This document shows positions 53,182 through 61,487 of a DNA stretch of 64,000 bases, in pieces (the stretch's first letter is position 1; each line of letters opens with the position of its first letter). Both the position numbers and the translations under genes were made by a program. Below the pieces are notes generated by a model. That model saw only the letters and a list, made by a program, of their open reading frames with translations, was not told where the DNA came from and ran no database searches. The stretch lies in assembly GCF_003290185.1 (NCBI RefSeq), contig NZ_QNFY01000002.1, positions 248,001 to 312,000 on the forward strand, read 5' to 3'. Source of the DNA: Chryseobacterium lathyri. Its GTDB lineage: Bacteria > Bacteroidota > Bacteroidia > Flavobacteriales > Weeksellaceae.

Positions 53182-54027
53182 TTATGAAAATATTTTTTGA
53201 GAAAATTCTGCTGTAATGCTTTCTGTTTGGTTAATTTGTGCAGCTCCCATCGCAGCTAAAGCAATCGCGATCTGTTTATCAAGTGTTTTTCTGACAATAT
53301 TGCCGTTGGTTGCCCGTAGTATTTTACAGAAGTGATACGTGAAATAACCTCTTATCTGGCCACTCATATTTCCTTCCATAGATACCTGGTTGTCTTTGGA
53401 AGCCGCCCATAACGTATGATTCATTCCGGCAACGGGAACTAAAGCTTTGGTCATAGAGGTTGATTTTTTAGAAGTTTTAGAGGATTGCATTTCGCTGGCG
53501 TAGGTCATATAAAATTCATCTTCCAGCATAGGTGGAATGAAACGGGGCGTTTCATAGGAAAGCTCTAAATCCAGTCCGAGCTCCATCTTTCTGGTTCCTG
53601 TTCCTGAATGGCAACAGTCGAAAATAACTTCCAGATTCACGCCTGCTTTCAGCTTACTGAGAACAGCTTTGAAATCATCATCACGAATCACGCCTGCACT
53701 TGCATAATCGTGTGGACAAATTGCTTCATCCAATCCGTCTATTTCCAGATCTGCTCCGATATTGGCTACTCTGGTTCCGTGTCCGGAATAATAGAAGACC
53801 AGAGAATCTCCTTTCACACTGCTATTCACTAATGCTTTCAGATAATTCAGTATATTGGCTCTTGTGGCGTTCTGATTGGTGAGGATTTTAATCTTTGCCG
53901 GATTAAATCCGCAAATCACCAACGTATTTGCCATATCCCTTGCATCGTTCACACAGCCGTTTAAGTCCGGGCCGCCTGATCCTATAGGTGCATAGTCATT
54001 GATTCCTATTACGAGTGCTTTTTTCAT
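53182..54027 (-). CDS. Caspase-like (peptidase C14/metacaspase) protein
   Basis: 281 residues, no signal peptide. KKALVIGINDYAPI at the N-terminus, VFYYSGHGTRV (catalytic His83) and EVIFDCCHSGTG (catalytic Cys139) are the C14 signatures, with DEAICPHDY between. Metacaspases cleave after Arg or Lys. The C-terminal part (about 225-281: GYFTYHFCKILRATNG) ends the p10 region. Together with the serine protease it forms a two-gene unit; such pairs occur as effectors in bacterial conflict and cell-death systems. No sensor (STAND, CARD or nuclease) gene is next to it. Confidence 0.9.
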   Translation of the reverse strand: MKKALVIGINDYAPIGSGGPDLNGCVNDARDMANTLVICGFNPAKIKILTNQNATRANILNYLKALVNSSVKGDSLVFYYSGHGTRVANIGADLEIDGLDEAICPHDYASAGVIRDDDFKAVLSKLKAGVNLEVIFDCCHSGTGTRKMELGLDLELSYETPRFIPPMLEDEFYMTYASEMQSSKTSKKSTSMTKALVPVAGMNHTLWAASKDNQVSMEGNMSGQIRGYFTYHFCKILRATNGNIVRKTLDKQIAIALAAMGAAQINQTESITAEFSQKIFS

Positions 54028-54050
54028 TTCTATTAGTTTTTAAAATTTTC

Positions 54051-54081
54051 CCTACTCTATTTTGGCTTTTCGGGTTCTGCC
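54051..54081 (-). promoter_or_regulatory. Shared upstream element, copy in front of the caspase-like gene
   Basis: On the minus strand GGCAGAACCCGAAAAGCCAA...AGAGTAGG. See the copy at 53137-53168. It may be a promoter, an operator or an untranslated leader motif; no known consensus is recognised. Confidence 0.7.
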
Positions 54082-54417
54082 TTTGTGGATTAGTTTTATA
54101 TGACAAAATTCCATTATTCAACAGAGCAAAAACAGAGGGAAAGGCCTGATTGTGTGGCAGGTAAAACACCTTTTTTGAGGTTTGAAAGAGTTTTTAACCC
54201 CGGATTGTACAGATTTGCACGGATGATTGGGTATTTGGAAGATAAATTCTTTTTTAACGCAAAGGTTCATTTAGGAAGCGCATAATTTTGAGGAAGGCAA
54301 AAATTTAACCACAGATTGCACGGATTTACATGAATGATTGCGGATATTTGGAGGGAAAAATAAGTATCGTGTTTTTAAAGCTGAACTATTTTATGGATGA
54401 TTAGAATAAAGAGGAAA
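54082..54417. repeat. Gene-free region with CACAGAT-type repeats
   Basis: Two repeat segments, about 54198-54230 (CGGATTGTACAGATTTGCAC) and 54308-54350 (CCACAGATTGCACGGATTTA), relate to the one near 11410. A 61-codon open frame starts in this region but is made of the repeat and is not supported. No tRNA. Confidence 0.45.
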
Positions 54418-54453
54418 CAAAAAAATCCGGTATATTGTAAAAATCTACCGGAT
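54418..54453 (-). terminator. Terminator after the response regulator
   Basis: On the minus strand ATCCGGTA (54446-54453) pairs with TACCGGAT (54425-54432), followed by TTTTTTG. Confidence 0.8.
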
Positions 54454-54507
54454 GAGTGATTGAGTTATAATGGTTTGGACTGTGTTGATTTAAAAGGAAA
54501 AATCACA

Positions 54508-55152
54508 TCAGCATAAGTCATGTTTTAAGGCAAAAAGAACCAGGCCGACCCTGTTTTTTATTTCTAATTTTGTGAAAACAGAATCTCTGTAGCCATCAAT
54601 AGTTTTTGGACTGAGGAACATTTTGTCCGCTATTTCCTTGTAGGTAAGTTCGCTGCAGGCCCATTTTATAAATTCTTTTTCCCTGCCTTTTAACTCGGAA
54701 AGGAGAGACGCATTTTTGATGTCTTCTGTTTTTACCTTTAACAATTTCTGGGCAACGAAATCGGTATAAAAACTGCCTTTGTCAAATACGGTATCTATCG
54801 CCTGAAAGAGGATAGCAGGCTGCATATCTTTCAGCAGATAGCCTTTCGCTCCCGCCTTCAGCATTTTGATAAGTACTTTTTCATCATCTTCCATAGTTAA
54901 AGCTATTACTTTTATGTCGGGATGATGCTCGGTGAGCCATTCTGTGGTTTCTATACCATTTTTATAAGGCATATTGATGTCCATCAGTACTACAGCGGGT
55001 AATTCTGAAGCTTTTTCTATGGCGGCAATAAAATCTTCGCCGTTGGGATGATTCATGATCACACTGTACTGAGGATTTTCCATAATCATATTTTCCAATG
55101 CCTTGGACATTAATGTATGGTCATCAACGATAGCGATGGGAATAGTTTTCAT
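54508..55152 (-). CDS. NarL/FixJ-type response regulator
   Basis: 214 residues. Receiver domain with IVDDHTLMSKAL and phospho-acceptor Asp58 in VVLMDINMPYKNG, Thr/Lys in ALTMEDDE and KAGAKGYLLK; C-terminal LuxR-type helix-turn-helix LTYKEIADKMFLSPKTIDGY. Last gene of a four-gene operon; its start overlaps the kinase stop by 4 bp. Acts as DNA-binding output for that kinase. Confidence 0.93.
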   Translation of the reverse strand: MKTIPIAIVDDHTLMSKALENMIMENPQYSVIMNHPNGEDFIAAIEKASELPAVVLMDINMPYKNGIETTEWLTEHHPDIKVIALTMEDDEKVLIKMLKAGAKGYLLKDMQPAILFQAIDTVFDKGSFYTDFVAQKLLKVKTEDIKNASLLSELKGREKEFIKWACSELTYKEIADKMFLSPKTIDGYRDSVFTKLEIKNRVGLVLFALKHDLC

Positions 55153-55919
55153 ATGAAGTGTTTGTAATAAATTATCGAGGTTTGTGTTCCTTTATCAAGT
55201 TCCGACTGGATGGAAAATTCTGCATGGATCAGCTTAGCTCTCAGTTCCATATTCTTCAGTCCCGAACCATCCTGTATCTTGTCGGTATTAAAACCTTTTC
55301 CATTATCAGAGATATTGATTCGTAAGGTATTGTGATCATCTTCCAGTTTTATAGATACATTTTTAGCCCTGGAATGTTTTAAGATATTATTGATGCTTTC
55401 CTGAATGATCCGGAAAAGAATCAGCCCATGCTTGGGAGAAATATCAATATCCTGTTTTTGGGTGATGAATTCTATTTTTAATAATTTTAATTTCTGTATT
55501 CTTTTTACTTCTCTTTCAATAGATTCTGTCAATCCGAAATGAATGATTTGTTCCGTAATCAGGGTTTTAGATAGGTTTCTGATATCCTGGATACATTCGC
55601 CCAACAACTCACTCAGCTCGCTCAGTTCTTCTTTTTCTGCATTTTTCAGTTTGGAAATCAGCTGATTTTGTCTCAAACGGACCACAGAGAGCTTTTGTCC
55701 TACATCATCGTGTAATTCCTGTCCGATGTAATTCAGTGTCTGTTCCTTTATTTCCACCTGCGAAGTTGCCAGTTCTTTTTCAAACCGCATGTCTTTTTCT
55801 TTCTGCTCGATCAGAAGGGTTGTTTTCTTTTTGATAAAGACCACATAGATGAAGATCATCATCAGAACGACAATAAGTAAGGTAATGGTGAAGGTAATAA
55901 CCAAATTATTTTCTTCCAT
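55149..55919 (-). CDS. NarL-type sensor histidine kinase (HisKA_3)
   Basis: 256 residues. One transmembrane helix (about 8-29), a coiled-coil-like linker, then YIGQELHDDVGQKLSVVRLR with phospho-accepting His70 (HisKA_3/DHp) and an ATPase domain (NISDNGKGFN, GSGLKNMELRAKLIHAEF). There is almost no extracytoplasmic domain, so sensing probably depends on a partner, possibly the multi-TM or lipoprotein genes upstream. Confidence 0.9.
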   Translation of the reverse strand: MEENNLVITFTITLLIVVLMMIFIYVVFIKKKTTLLIEQKEKDMRFEKELATSQVEIKEQTLNYIGQELHDDVGQKLSVVRLRQNQLISKLKNAEKEELSELSELLGECIQDIRNLSKTLITEQIIHFGLTESIEREVKRIQKLKLLKIEFITQKQDIDISPKHGLILFRIIQESINNILKHSRAKNVSIKLEDDHNTLRINISDNGKGFNTDKIQDGSGLKNMELRAKLIHAEFSIQSELDKGTQTSIIYYKHFI

Positions 55920-55929
55920 ACTTTAGATC

Positions 55930-56574
55930 TTATCTTGGTTTATCCTGTCTGTTCCAAATCAATCCCAGTATGAGTATCCCGTTACTGATAAGATTCAGCA
56001 TAAATAAAATAAAAAAATAGATATGCTCTGAAACGGTAGTCCTGAAATAAAGGATCGGAATACTCCCAATAAAAAGAATCAGTAAAGAGACTGAAACCCA
56101 AAATGGTAAATAATTATTAAGCTCCAGTATTTTATCAGAATTAAAGGTCTGGTATAAAAATAAAATAATGGAAAACAGTAACAAAAGGATATTAGTATAC
56201 AGCATATTAAAGGAGAAATGATGCAGCAGATCATCTTCTGTATAAAACATCACAATAATATTGACTGCAAACAGAATCAAAAGAATCAGCTGTAGTTTTT
56301 TTAAAATGGGCCAATACAGTAATTGAAAATAATACAGCAAATACAGGAAAAACACAATCATTAAAAAGCCAATCACGAAAAATATTTCAGTAGACCGGTG
56401 AGTAGATTTGAAATAGAAATAGCAAAAAATATCAATCAGGGAAAATAATATATACCCTGCAATAAAAAATAAATTCTCTTTTCTGATTTTCCTGTATTTG
56501 ATAATCATCAAAGCCATTACCATAAGGGATATCATCATAGATATTTGTTTCCCTATTTCTATGTTCCAGTTCAT
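55930..56574 (-). CDS. Multi-TM membrane protein of unknown function
   Basis: 214 residues, about seven transmembrane helices with few charged loops (IGKQISMMISLMVMALMIIK ... ILELNNYLPFWVSVSLLILF). No recognisable family. It lies 10 bp upstream of the kinase gene and 11 bp after the lipoprotein gene, so it may be a sensory partner for a kinase that lacks its own sensor. Confidence 0.7.
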   Translation of the reverse strand: MNWNIEIGKQISMMISLMVMALMIIKYRKIRKENLFFIAGYILFSLIDIFCYFYFKSTHRSTEIFFVIGFLMIVFFLYLLYYFQLLYWPILKKLQLILLILFAVNIIVMFYTEDDLLHHFSFNMLYTNILLLLFSIILFLYQTFNSDKILELNNYLPFWVSVSLLILFIGSIPILYFRTTVSEHIYFFILFMLNLISNGILILGLIWNRQDKPR

Positions 56575-56585
56575 GGCTTTATTTT

Positions 56586-57149
56586 TTACGGCATATCTGC
56601 GGTGGACACTTTAGGTGGGGGAGCAAGATTAGTCATATTTAGAACTTCCATCTCACTTACATTTATATTCTCACCTGTAGACCTCATCGCTTTGGACATT
56701 GTTCCTGAGCTATCTCTTTTCAGATTCTGAGCGGTAGGAACTAAGAAGATAGTCTGGTAGCCGGCGTATTCCGGTTTTGCCATTTTGTTTTTAGGATGAT
56801 TCATAGGATATTTTCCCATATAAATTCTGATCCCCGGATTTTTAAGGTGTTGTTTTTTGGCGGTTTCTTTTACATAGTTAAGGTATCCTTCCATATCTTC
56901 TACAGAAAACCAGTACCAGCGTGAATCCGGTTCTCCGTTTCTGTATTTTGTAAGAATTACATTATTGGTTCTGGAATATTCATCATAAAGTATCCTGCCT
57001 TCACGGTAACTGATCAGTTTCTTTTTATAACTATCACTTACAGGTTCTTTTGGCGGTTCGGAGCAGCGTGTGCAGCTTAGCATACAAAAACTTAAAATAA
57101 GCAGAGCAAGAAGCGCGCTTAGACTTTTGAATAAAAAAGGAGTTTTCAT
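56586..57149 (-). CDS. Lipoprotein of unknown function
   Basis: 187 residues with signal peptide and lipobox MLSC (Cys about 25). The mature part is hydrophilic; WYWFSVEDMEGYLNYVKETA and GYQTIFLVPTAQNLKR stand out, the C-terminus is low-complexity (MTNLAPPPKVSTADMP). No known domain. First gene of the operon, transcribed with the multi-TM protein, kinase and regulator. Confidence 0.7.
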   Translation of the reverse strand: MKTPFLFKSLSALLALLILSFCMLSCTRCSEPPKEPVSDSYKKKLISYREGRILYDEYSRTNNVILTKYRNGEPDSRWYWFSVEDMEGYLNYVKETAKKQHLKNPGIRIYMGKYPMNHPKNKMAKPEYAGYQTIFLVPTAQNLKRDSSGTMSKAMRSTGENINVSEMEVLNMTNLAPPPKVSTADMP

Positions 57150-57666
57150 TTTTATGGTTTTTAATTTTATAATACAAAATTAGGTAACTGCTCAACTCTA
57201 TAAAAGGGGGAAAACACTGTTTTTATGAGTAATAAATTTACGACATTTTGTTTTGGAATTCAGGGAGATATGAATTTATTTGATCATAGCTTCTAAATAT
57301 TTTCTTTTAGACTTCCATATCTAATATTTAAAACAAAAAATATTTGCAATACCCAGTACAATGGTTTGAAACGAATTCAAAAGCACTTTCTCTTGAATAT
57401 AGATATTTTGGTTATTCTAAGAAGGACTCCACACTTATCTTTTCTGCTTTTCAATCCCAATAACTAAATATTTAGTTTTTAAATTTCAACGAGCAGAGTG
57501 TTTTTTGAATTGATATAAAATAAATTCAAAAGTTTATTCACAGTAAACCAGTGCTTTACAATATAATTTCATCCTTTTTTCAAAATTCCATGCAAGATTT
57601 CCCAAAAACCGGATTTTATAGATGAGTACTCAATACAATTAATGTTTAATGTAAAAAAATAATGAA
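57150..57666. other. 517-bp AT-rich intergenic region
   Basis: Lies between divergent genes, so it should hold two promoters, but no convincing TAnnTTTG with a -33 TTG was recognised. No ORF with support, no tRNA and no hairpin of note. Confidence 0.4.
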
Positions 57667-58248
57667 ATGAAGAATTCAATAGTACTTAAGGTTATTACAA
57701 CCGCTTTAATTTTATCAATCATCTTCTCCCTGTTCTCGTGTATGAACGAGGACAGGATAGAAGTACCTCCCGTAAAGCTGGAAGATATTAACGGGAATTA
57801 TAAAGGAAGGCTTATCACAGTGCAGGGAGAGTTGAGGTCGGAAAAAGTTGTAGATTTTAAAATAAAAAAAGATACCCTCACATTTCCGGAATTTCCTTTA
57901 AAAGAAATTGTAATGGCGGTAGTAAAAGATCCGGTGAAAACACAGAGTGCCATAGCAGCGATGGGAAAAGTGAAATATAATCTGAATTATACAACAGTAT
58001 TAAATGCTGATAAAAACTGGGTAGAACTCACTTTTGTACCAAAAGTTCTTCAGCTTCAGATCCCGGTAGACGGAGCGATCAAAAACACAGTCGTAACGGT
58101 CGTAGCAAAACAAAAAGGATACTTTGTGGGGCTGGATTACACGCTGAGATTTGCCTTGGTAGCAGAAAAAATAACGGTAAATGGAACGGAATTGAGTCCT
58201 TTCGAGGCGATTAACTACAATTTCCCGTACTGCATAAAAACTAATTGA
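57667..58248 (+). CDS. DUF4840-type lipoprotein
   Basis: 193 residues. Signal peptide with lipobox FSC (Cys25), then a beta-rich domain (LEDINGNYKGRLITVQGELR, PVKTQSAIAAMGKVKYNLNY, TTVLNADKNWVELTF). This fits the DUF4840 family of secreted lipoproteins in Bacteroidota with unknown role. Monocistronic, 93 bp before the ECF sigma gene. Confidence 0.65.
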   Translation: MKNSIVLKVITTALILSIIFSLFSCMNEDRIEVPPVKLEDINGNYKGRLITVQGELRSEKVVDFKIKKDTLTFPEFPLKEIVMAVVKDPVKTQSAIAAMGKVKYNLNYTTVLNADKNWVELTFVPKVLQLQIPVDGAIKNTVVTVVAKQKGYFVGLDYTLRFALVAEKITVNGTELSPFEAINYNFPYCIKTN

Positions 58249-58269
58249 TAAGATAATATAAACAATAGA

Positions 58270-58299
58270 TTGTGGTTTGCCGGATGCGGTCTATTTTTG
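58270..58299 (+). promoter_or_regulatory. Promoter of the ECF sigma operon
   Basis: TTG at 58270-58272 and TATTTTTG at 58292-58299 with a 19-bp spacer fit the housekeeping Bacteroidota promoter. The start codon is 43 bp further on. Confidence 0.6.
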
Positions 58300-58341
58300 C
58301 GTTAAAATTTTAATCGGTGCTAAACCGGACCTTAGTCATAC

Positions 58342-58908
58342 ATGGAAGAAAACAAGGAGCAGATTTTAATAAAACGCCTTCTCACGAAGGAAGAAGCTGC
58401 CTGGAAAGAACTTTTCGGAAACTATTCCGGAAACCTTGCCGGGGTCTGTTCCCGTTATCTTTCAGGAAAAGATGATGTTCATGACGTTCTTCAGAACAGC
58501 TTTATCAAAATGTTTCGCTCCATAGCAACATTTGAATACAGAGGCAACGGTTCTTTGAAAGCATGGATGATCCGTATCACCGTAAACGAAGCTTTAAAGC
58601 ATATAAAGCAGCATTCCGGCATAACAACAAATGAAGACCTTACAGAGCTTCCCGACACCCCCAATGATGAGGAACCGGATCTCGAGGAAATTCCCCAGGC
58701 AGCTATTATGAAAATGATACGCTCGCTTCCTGATGGGTACAGAACCGTTTTTAACCTGTTTGTATTTGAGAAAAAAAGCCATAAAGAGATTGCCGGGCTT
58801 TTAGGAATCGCAGAAAATTCTTCCGCCTCACAGTTTCACAGGGCAAAAGGACTGCTGATCCAGAAAATTAAAGAATTTAAAATGTCAAAAAAAGCACAAT
58901 ATGAATAA
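58342..58908 (+). CDS. ECF-type RNA polymerase sigma factor
   Basis: 188 residues. Sigma-2 region (about 20-90: SGKDDVHDVLQNSFIKMFRS, GSLKAWMIRITVNEALKHIK) and sigma-4 helix-turn-helix (about 125-180: AIMKMIRSLPDGYRTVFNLF, SHKEIAGLLGIAENSSASQF). It directs RNA polymerase to an unknown regulon. The gene overlaps the anti-sigma-like gene by 8 bp. Confidence 0.93.
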   Translation: MEENKEQILIKRLLTKEEAAWKELFGNYSGNLAGVCSRYLSGKDDVHDVLQNSFIKMFRSIATFEYRGNGSLKAWMIRITVNEALKHIKQHSGITTNEDLTELPDTPNDEEPDLEEIPQAAIMKMIRSLPDGYRTVFNLFVFEKKSHKEIAGLLGIAENSSASQFHRAKGLLIQKIKEFKMSKKAQYE

Positions 58909-60298
58909 TCGGTGGCTCAATGATCTGCACAGGAAAATGGAAGACCACGAAGAGGATGTTCCGAATGGGCTGTGGGAAGATATTAAAGATGAACTTTTTT
59001 CCGAAGGAGAAGAAAACGGAATGGCCGGAGGAATGATGCTTGAAGCTGATGATAAAAAAGAAAGTAAAACTATTTCTGTAAATAAAAAAAGCACTCTGTT
59101 CTACCGTATTGTTGGAATGGCTGCTGCCGTTACCATGCTGTTCTTTACAGGAAAGTTTTTACTGGAAATGAATGCAGAAACAGAACCTAAAATAGCGGTA
59201 AACTCTGAAAATGCTGATAACATTAAAAAAGATGGCAAAAAAATCAAAGAATCAGTAAAGGCAAGTACAAATGAGCAGGGCAACACCAAATCAGGTGAAA
59301 AATATAGTGACCAGGGAAATATATTAATAGGGAATGCTCATTCACGCACTATTTTAGAAAATATATTTAATAAAGAAACCATTGATCATAATAGGATAGT
59401 AACTGGGCCTGTGGAAAAGCAAAATAATTTAATTCCATTGGCAAAAAAAGAATTACCTCTATACAATATATCTCCTTCATTTAGTGAGAGTCCGGAATTG
59501 AAAGAGAAACAGGATGACGGGGAGATTTTTAACAATTATGAAAATAAACTTCCGGAAAAGTATGCCGGTACCGATAAATCTAAAATTTTAGGTCGTCCTT
59601 CCAAAAAATGGATGCTGAGCATGCTTACAGGAAATGTTTCCTCAAATTCTTCCGAACAGAAGTTCCCTGGCTACACCTCTATGAGCGGAAGCCCTATGAC
59701 TTTCAATGATTTCTGGATCACCGGAACAGAACCTGATCCGCTTACAGAAGTCCTGCTGGCTAATCAAAGCAAAGAAGTTGAAGCAAGGATAAGACATAAA
59801 ATTCCTGTTACATTTGGTGTTTCCGTGTATTATAACCTTGGGAAAAAATGGGGCATAGGAACAGGTGTCAATTACACAAAACTTACTTCAGAACTTCACT
59901 CCGGAAGCAATTCAAATTATATAAAAGGGGATCAGAGCATTCATTATATAGGTATTCCGGTACAGGTAAATTACAATGTCATTCAGAAAGGACGCTTTAC
60001 AGGATATGTTACCGGCGGAGTGCTTGCCGAAAAAGCTGTAGCAGGGAAGCTTAAGACAAAATATATTGTAAATGATGAAGTTCAGGACGAACAGGAGGAA
60101 CGGCTTGATGTGAAACCCGTACAGCTTTCAGTGAATTCGGCGATAGGGCTGCAGGTGAAAATTATTGATAAAATCGGGATATATGCAGAACCCGGAATAG
60201 GATATCACTTTAAAAATGATAATCAGCTCAATACCATTTACAAAGAAAAACCATTAAACTTTAATATGAAGTTCGGAATCAGGCTGTTACTGGATTGA
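58901..60298 (+). CDS. Anti-sigma-like protein fused to outer-membrane beta-barrel domain
   Basis: 465 residues. Residues 1-65 are a charged helical cytoplasmic-type segment (NDLHRKMEDHEEDVPNGLWE), 69-88 a transmembrane helix (IVGMAAAVTMLFFTGKFLL), 95-290 a low-complexity hydrophilic linker, and about 296-465 an eight-stranded barrel-like domain (KIPVTFGVSVYYNLGKKWGI, YIGIPVQVNYNVIQKGRFTG, PLNFNMKFGIRLLLD). Such genes follow ECF sigmas in Bacteroidota. If both ends insert, the protein would span the periplasm; more simply the barrel-like part may only be similar to OMP strands. It likely controls the sigma factor. Confidence 0.8.
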   Translation: MNNRWLNDLHRKMEDHEEDVPNGLWEDIKDELFSEGEENGMAGGMMLEADDKKESKTISVNKKSTLFYRIVGMAAAVTMLFFTGKFLLEMNAETEPKIAVNSENADNIKKDGKKIKESVKASTNEQGNTKSGEKYSDQGNILIGNAHSRTILENIFNKETIDHNRIVTGPVEKQNNLIPLAKKELPLYNISPSFSESPELKEKQDDGEIFNNYENKLPEKYAGTDKSKILGRPSKKWMLSMLTGNVSSNSSEQKFPGYTSMSGSPMTFNDFWITGTEPDPLTEVLLANQSKEVEARIRHKIPVTFGVSVYYNLGKKWGIGTGVNYTKLTSELHSGSNSNYIKGDQSIHYIGIPVQVNYNVIQKGRFTGYVTGGVLAEKAVAGKLKTKYIVNDEVQDEQEERLDVKPVQLSVNSAIGLQVKIIDKIGIYAEPGIGYHFKNDNQLNTIYKEKPLNFNMKFGIRLLLD

Positions 60299-60339
60299 TA
60301 TATTGAGTAAGACTAAAACAAACCATTAAATATTTAAAT

Positions 60340-61302
60340 ATGAAACCAAAACTGATTTTTTTGGCTTTTCTGTTCATGACCCTTCTGAATATAAAAGCAC
60401 AGTGTAATCCAACCATCACAAGCCCGAGGCTGGGCGTAAAATTCCCGGATAAAATCCTGTTCTGTAACACCGAAACAGAGACACTTTCTACACAAACATT
60501 CGGAAGCTACCAGTGGTACAAACAGCAATGGACCTGGCAAACGCCTAATACCAATCCCTGGACACCAATTCCCGGGGCTGTTTCACAGACGTTAACCATC
60601 AATGGGAATGATGACCAGCTTTATTATTTTAAAGTGGCAGTTACACAAGGAGACTGTGTGGCAGAAAGCCCGGCTATTATGGCAGATGGATTCATGTATG
60701 CGCTTCCTGCAATGATGAGCACCTTTACACCCGGAACTTTTTCTCAGGTAGGACTTGGAGAATATAATATCTGTGCCGGAGCATCCATAAAATTTGATGA
60801 TGCCTTTCCAGATCTCTATGGCAGCCATGTATGGTATAAATGCATTCCAGCCAGTGCGCCACCTTCCAATGGAGATCCTTGTGTTATAAATGGTGCAACT
60901 GGCGATACCTATATGGCAACAGAATCCGGAGAATATGGATTTTATGCCTGTACAGAGTACTGCCCGGATCAGTGTGAATTTTTAGGGACAGGAAATTTTG
61001 TAAAGCTGAATTTTGGTAACTGGGAGTTTTGCAGCCTGGGAACAGATGAAACAAAAGGCAAGGAAAAAGACCTGAGAATATACCCAAATCCTACAGCCCA
61101 GTTCCTTTATATCGGAAAAGAGTCCGATAAAACGTACAAAGCGGTTTCCATTATTGATATGTCAGGAAAAGTAGTTCTTCAGAAAAATGATCACCGTTTT
61201 AATGAGGCTATTGATGTGAGCAGGCTCGTACCCGGAAACTATATTATTCTTTCCAAAGACTCACAGGGAAATACCTATAAGAATAAATTCATAAAGAAAT
61301 AA
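60340..61302 (+). CDS. T9SS-exported protein with type A sorting domain
   Basis: 320 residues. Signal peptide MKPKLIFLAFLFMTLLNIKA, then two Ig/PKD-like modules (GSYQWYKQQWTWQTPNTNPW; VWYKCIPASAPPSNGDPC) with several Cys, and a C-terminal T9SS type A sorting domain (DLRIYPNPTAQFLYIGKE, GNYIILSKDSQGNTYKNKFI). Therefore secreted or attached to the cell surface by the type IX system. Function unknown. 41 bp after the anti-sigma-like gene, maybe in the same transcript. Confidence 0.88.
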   Translation: MKPKLIFLAFLFMTLLNIKAQCNPTITSPRLGVKFPDKILFCNTETETLSTQTFGSYQWYKQQWTWQTPNTNPWTPIPGAVSQTLTINGNDDQLYYFKVAVTQGDCVAESPAIMADGFMYALPAMMSTFTPGTFSQVGLGEYNICAGASIKFDDAFPDLYGSHVWYKCIPASAPPSNGDPCVINGATGDTYMATESGEYGFYACTEYCPDQCEFLGTGNFVKLNFGNWEFCSLGTDETKGKEKDLRIYPNPTAQFLYIGKESDKTYKAVSIIDMSGKVVLQKNDHRFNEAIDVSRLVPGNYIILSKDSQGNTYKNKFIKK

Positions 61303-61344
61303 CAGCATATGATCAATCCTTAGTTAGTTTTTTTTAATCATGAT

Positions 61345-61386
61345 AAAGCCGGTACAGAGATGGTCTGTATCGGCTTATCTTTTTTA
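61345..61386 (+). terminator. Intrinsic terminator
   Basis: AAGCC-GGTACAGA (61346-61358) pairs with TCTGTATCGGCTT (61364-61376), followed by ATCTTTTTT. It ends the ECF-sigma/T9SS unit. Confidence 0.75.
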
Positions 61387-61487
61387 AGAATAAATTTTTT
61401 TAAATGCATTTTCAATCCAAAAACTATTCATGAAAAAGCTGATTTTTTAAAATATTATATTATTTATTTTTACAAAAAACGCCAATC

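Noticed and set aside
54100-54285. 61-codon plus-strand frame upstream of the caspase-like gene
   Set aside because: Overlaps the shared upstream element and repeat segments; composition is that of intergenic DNA.
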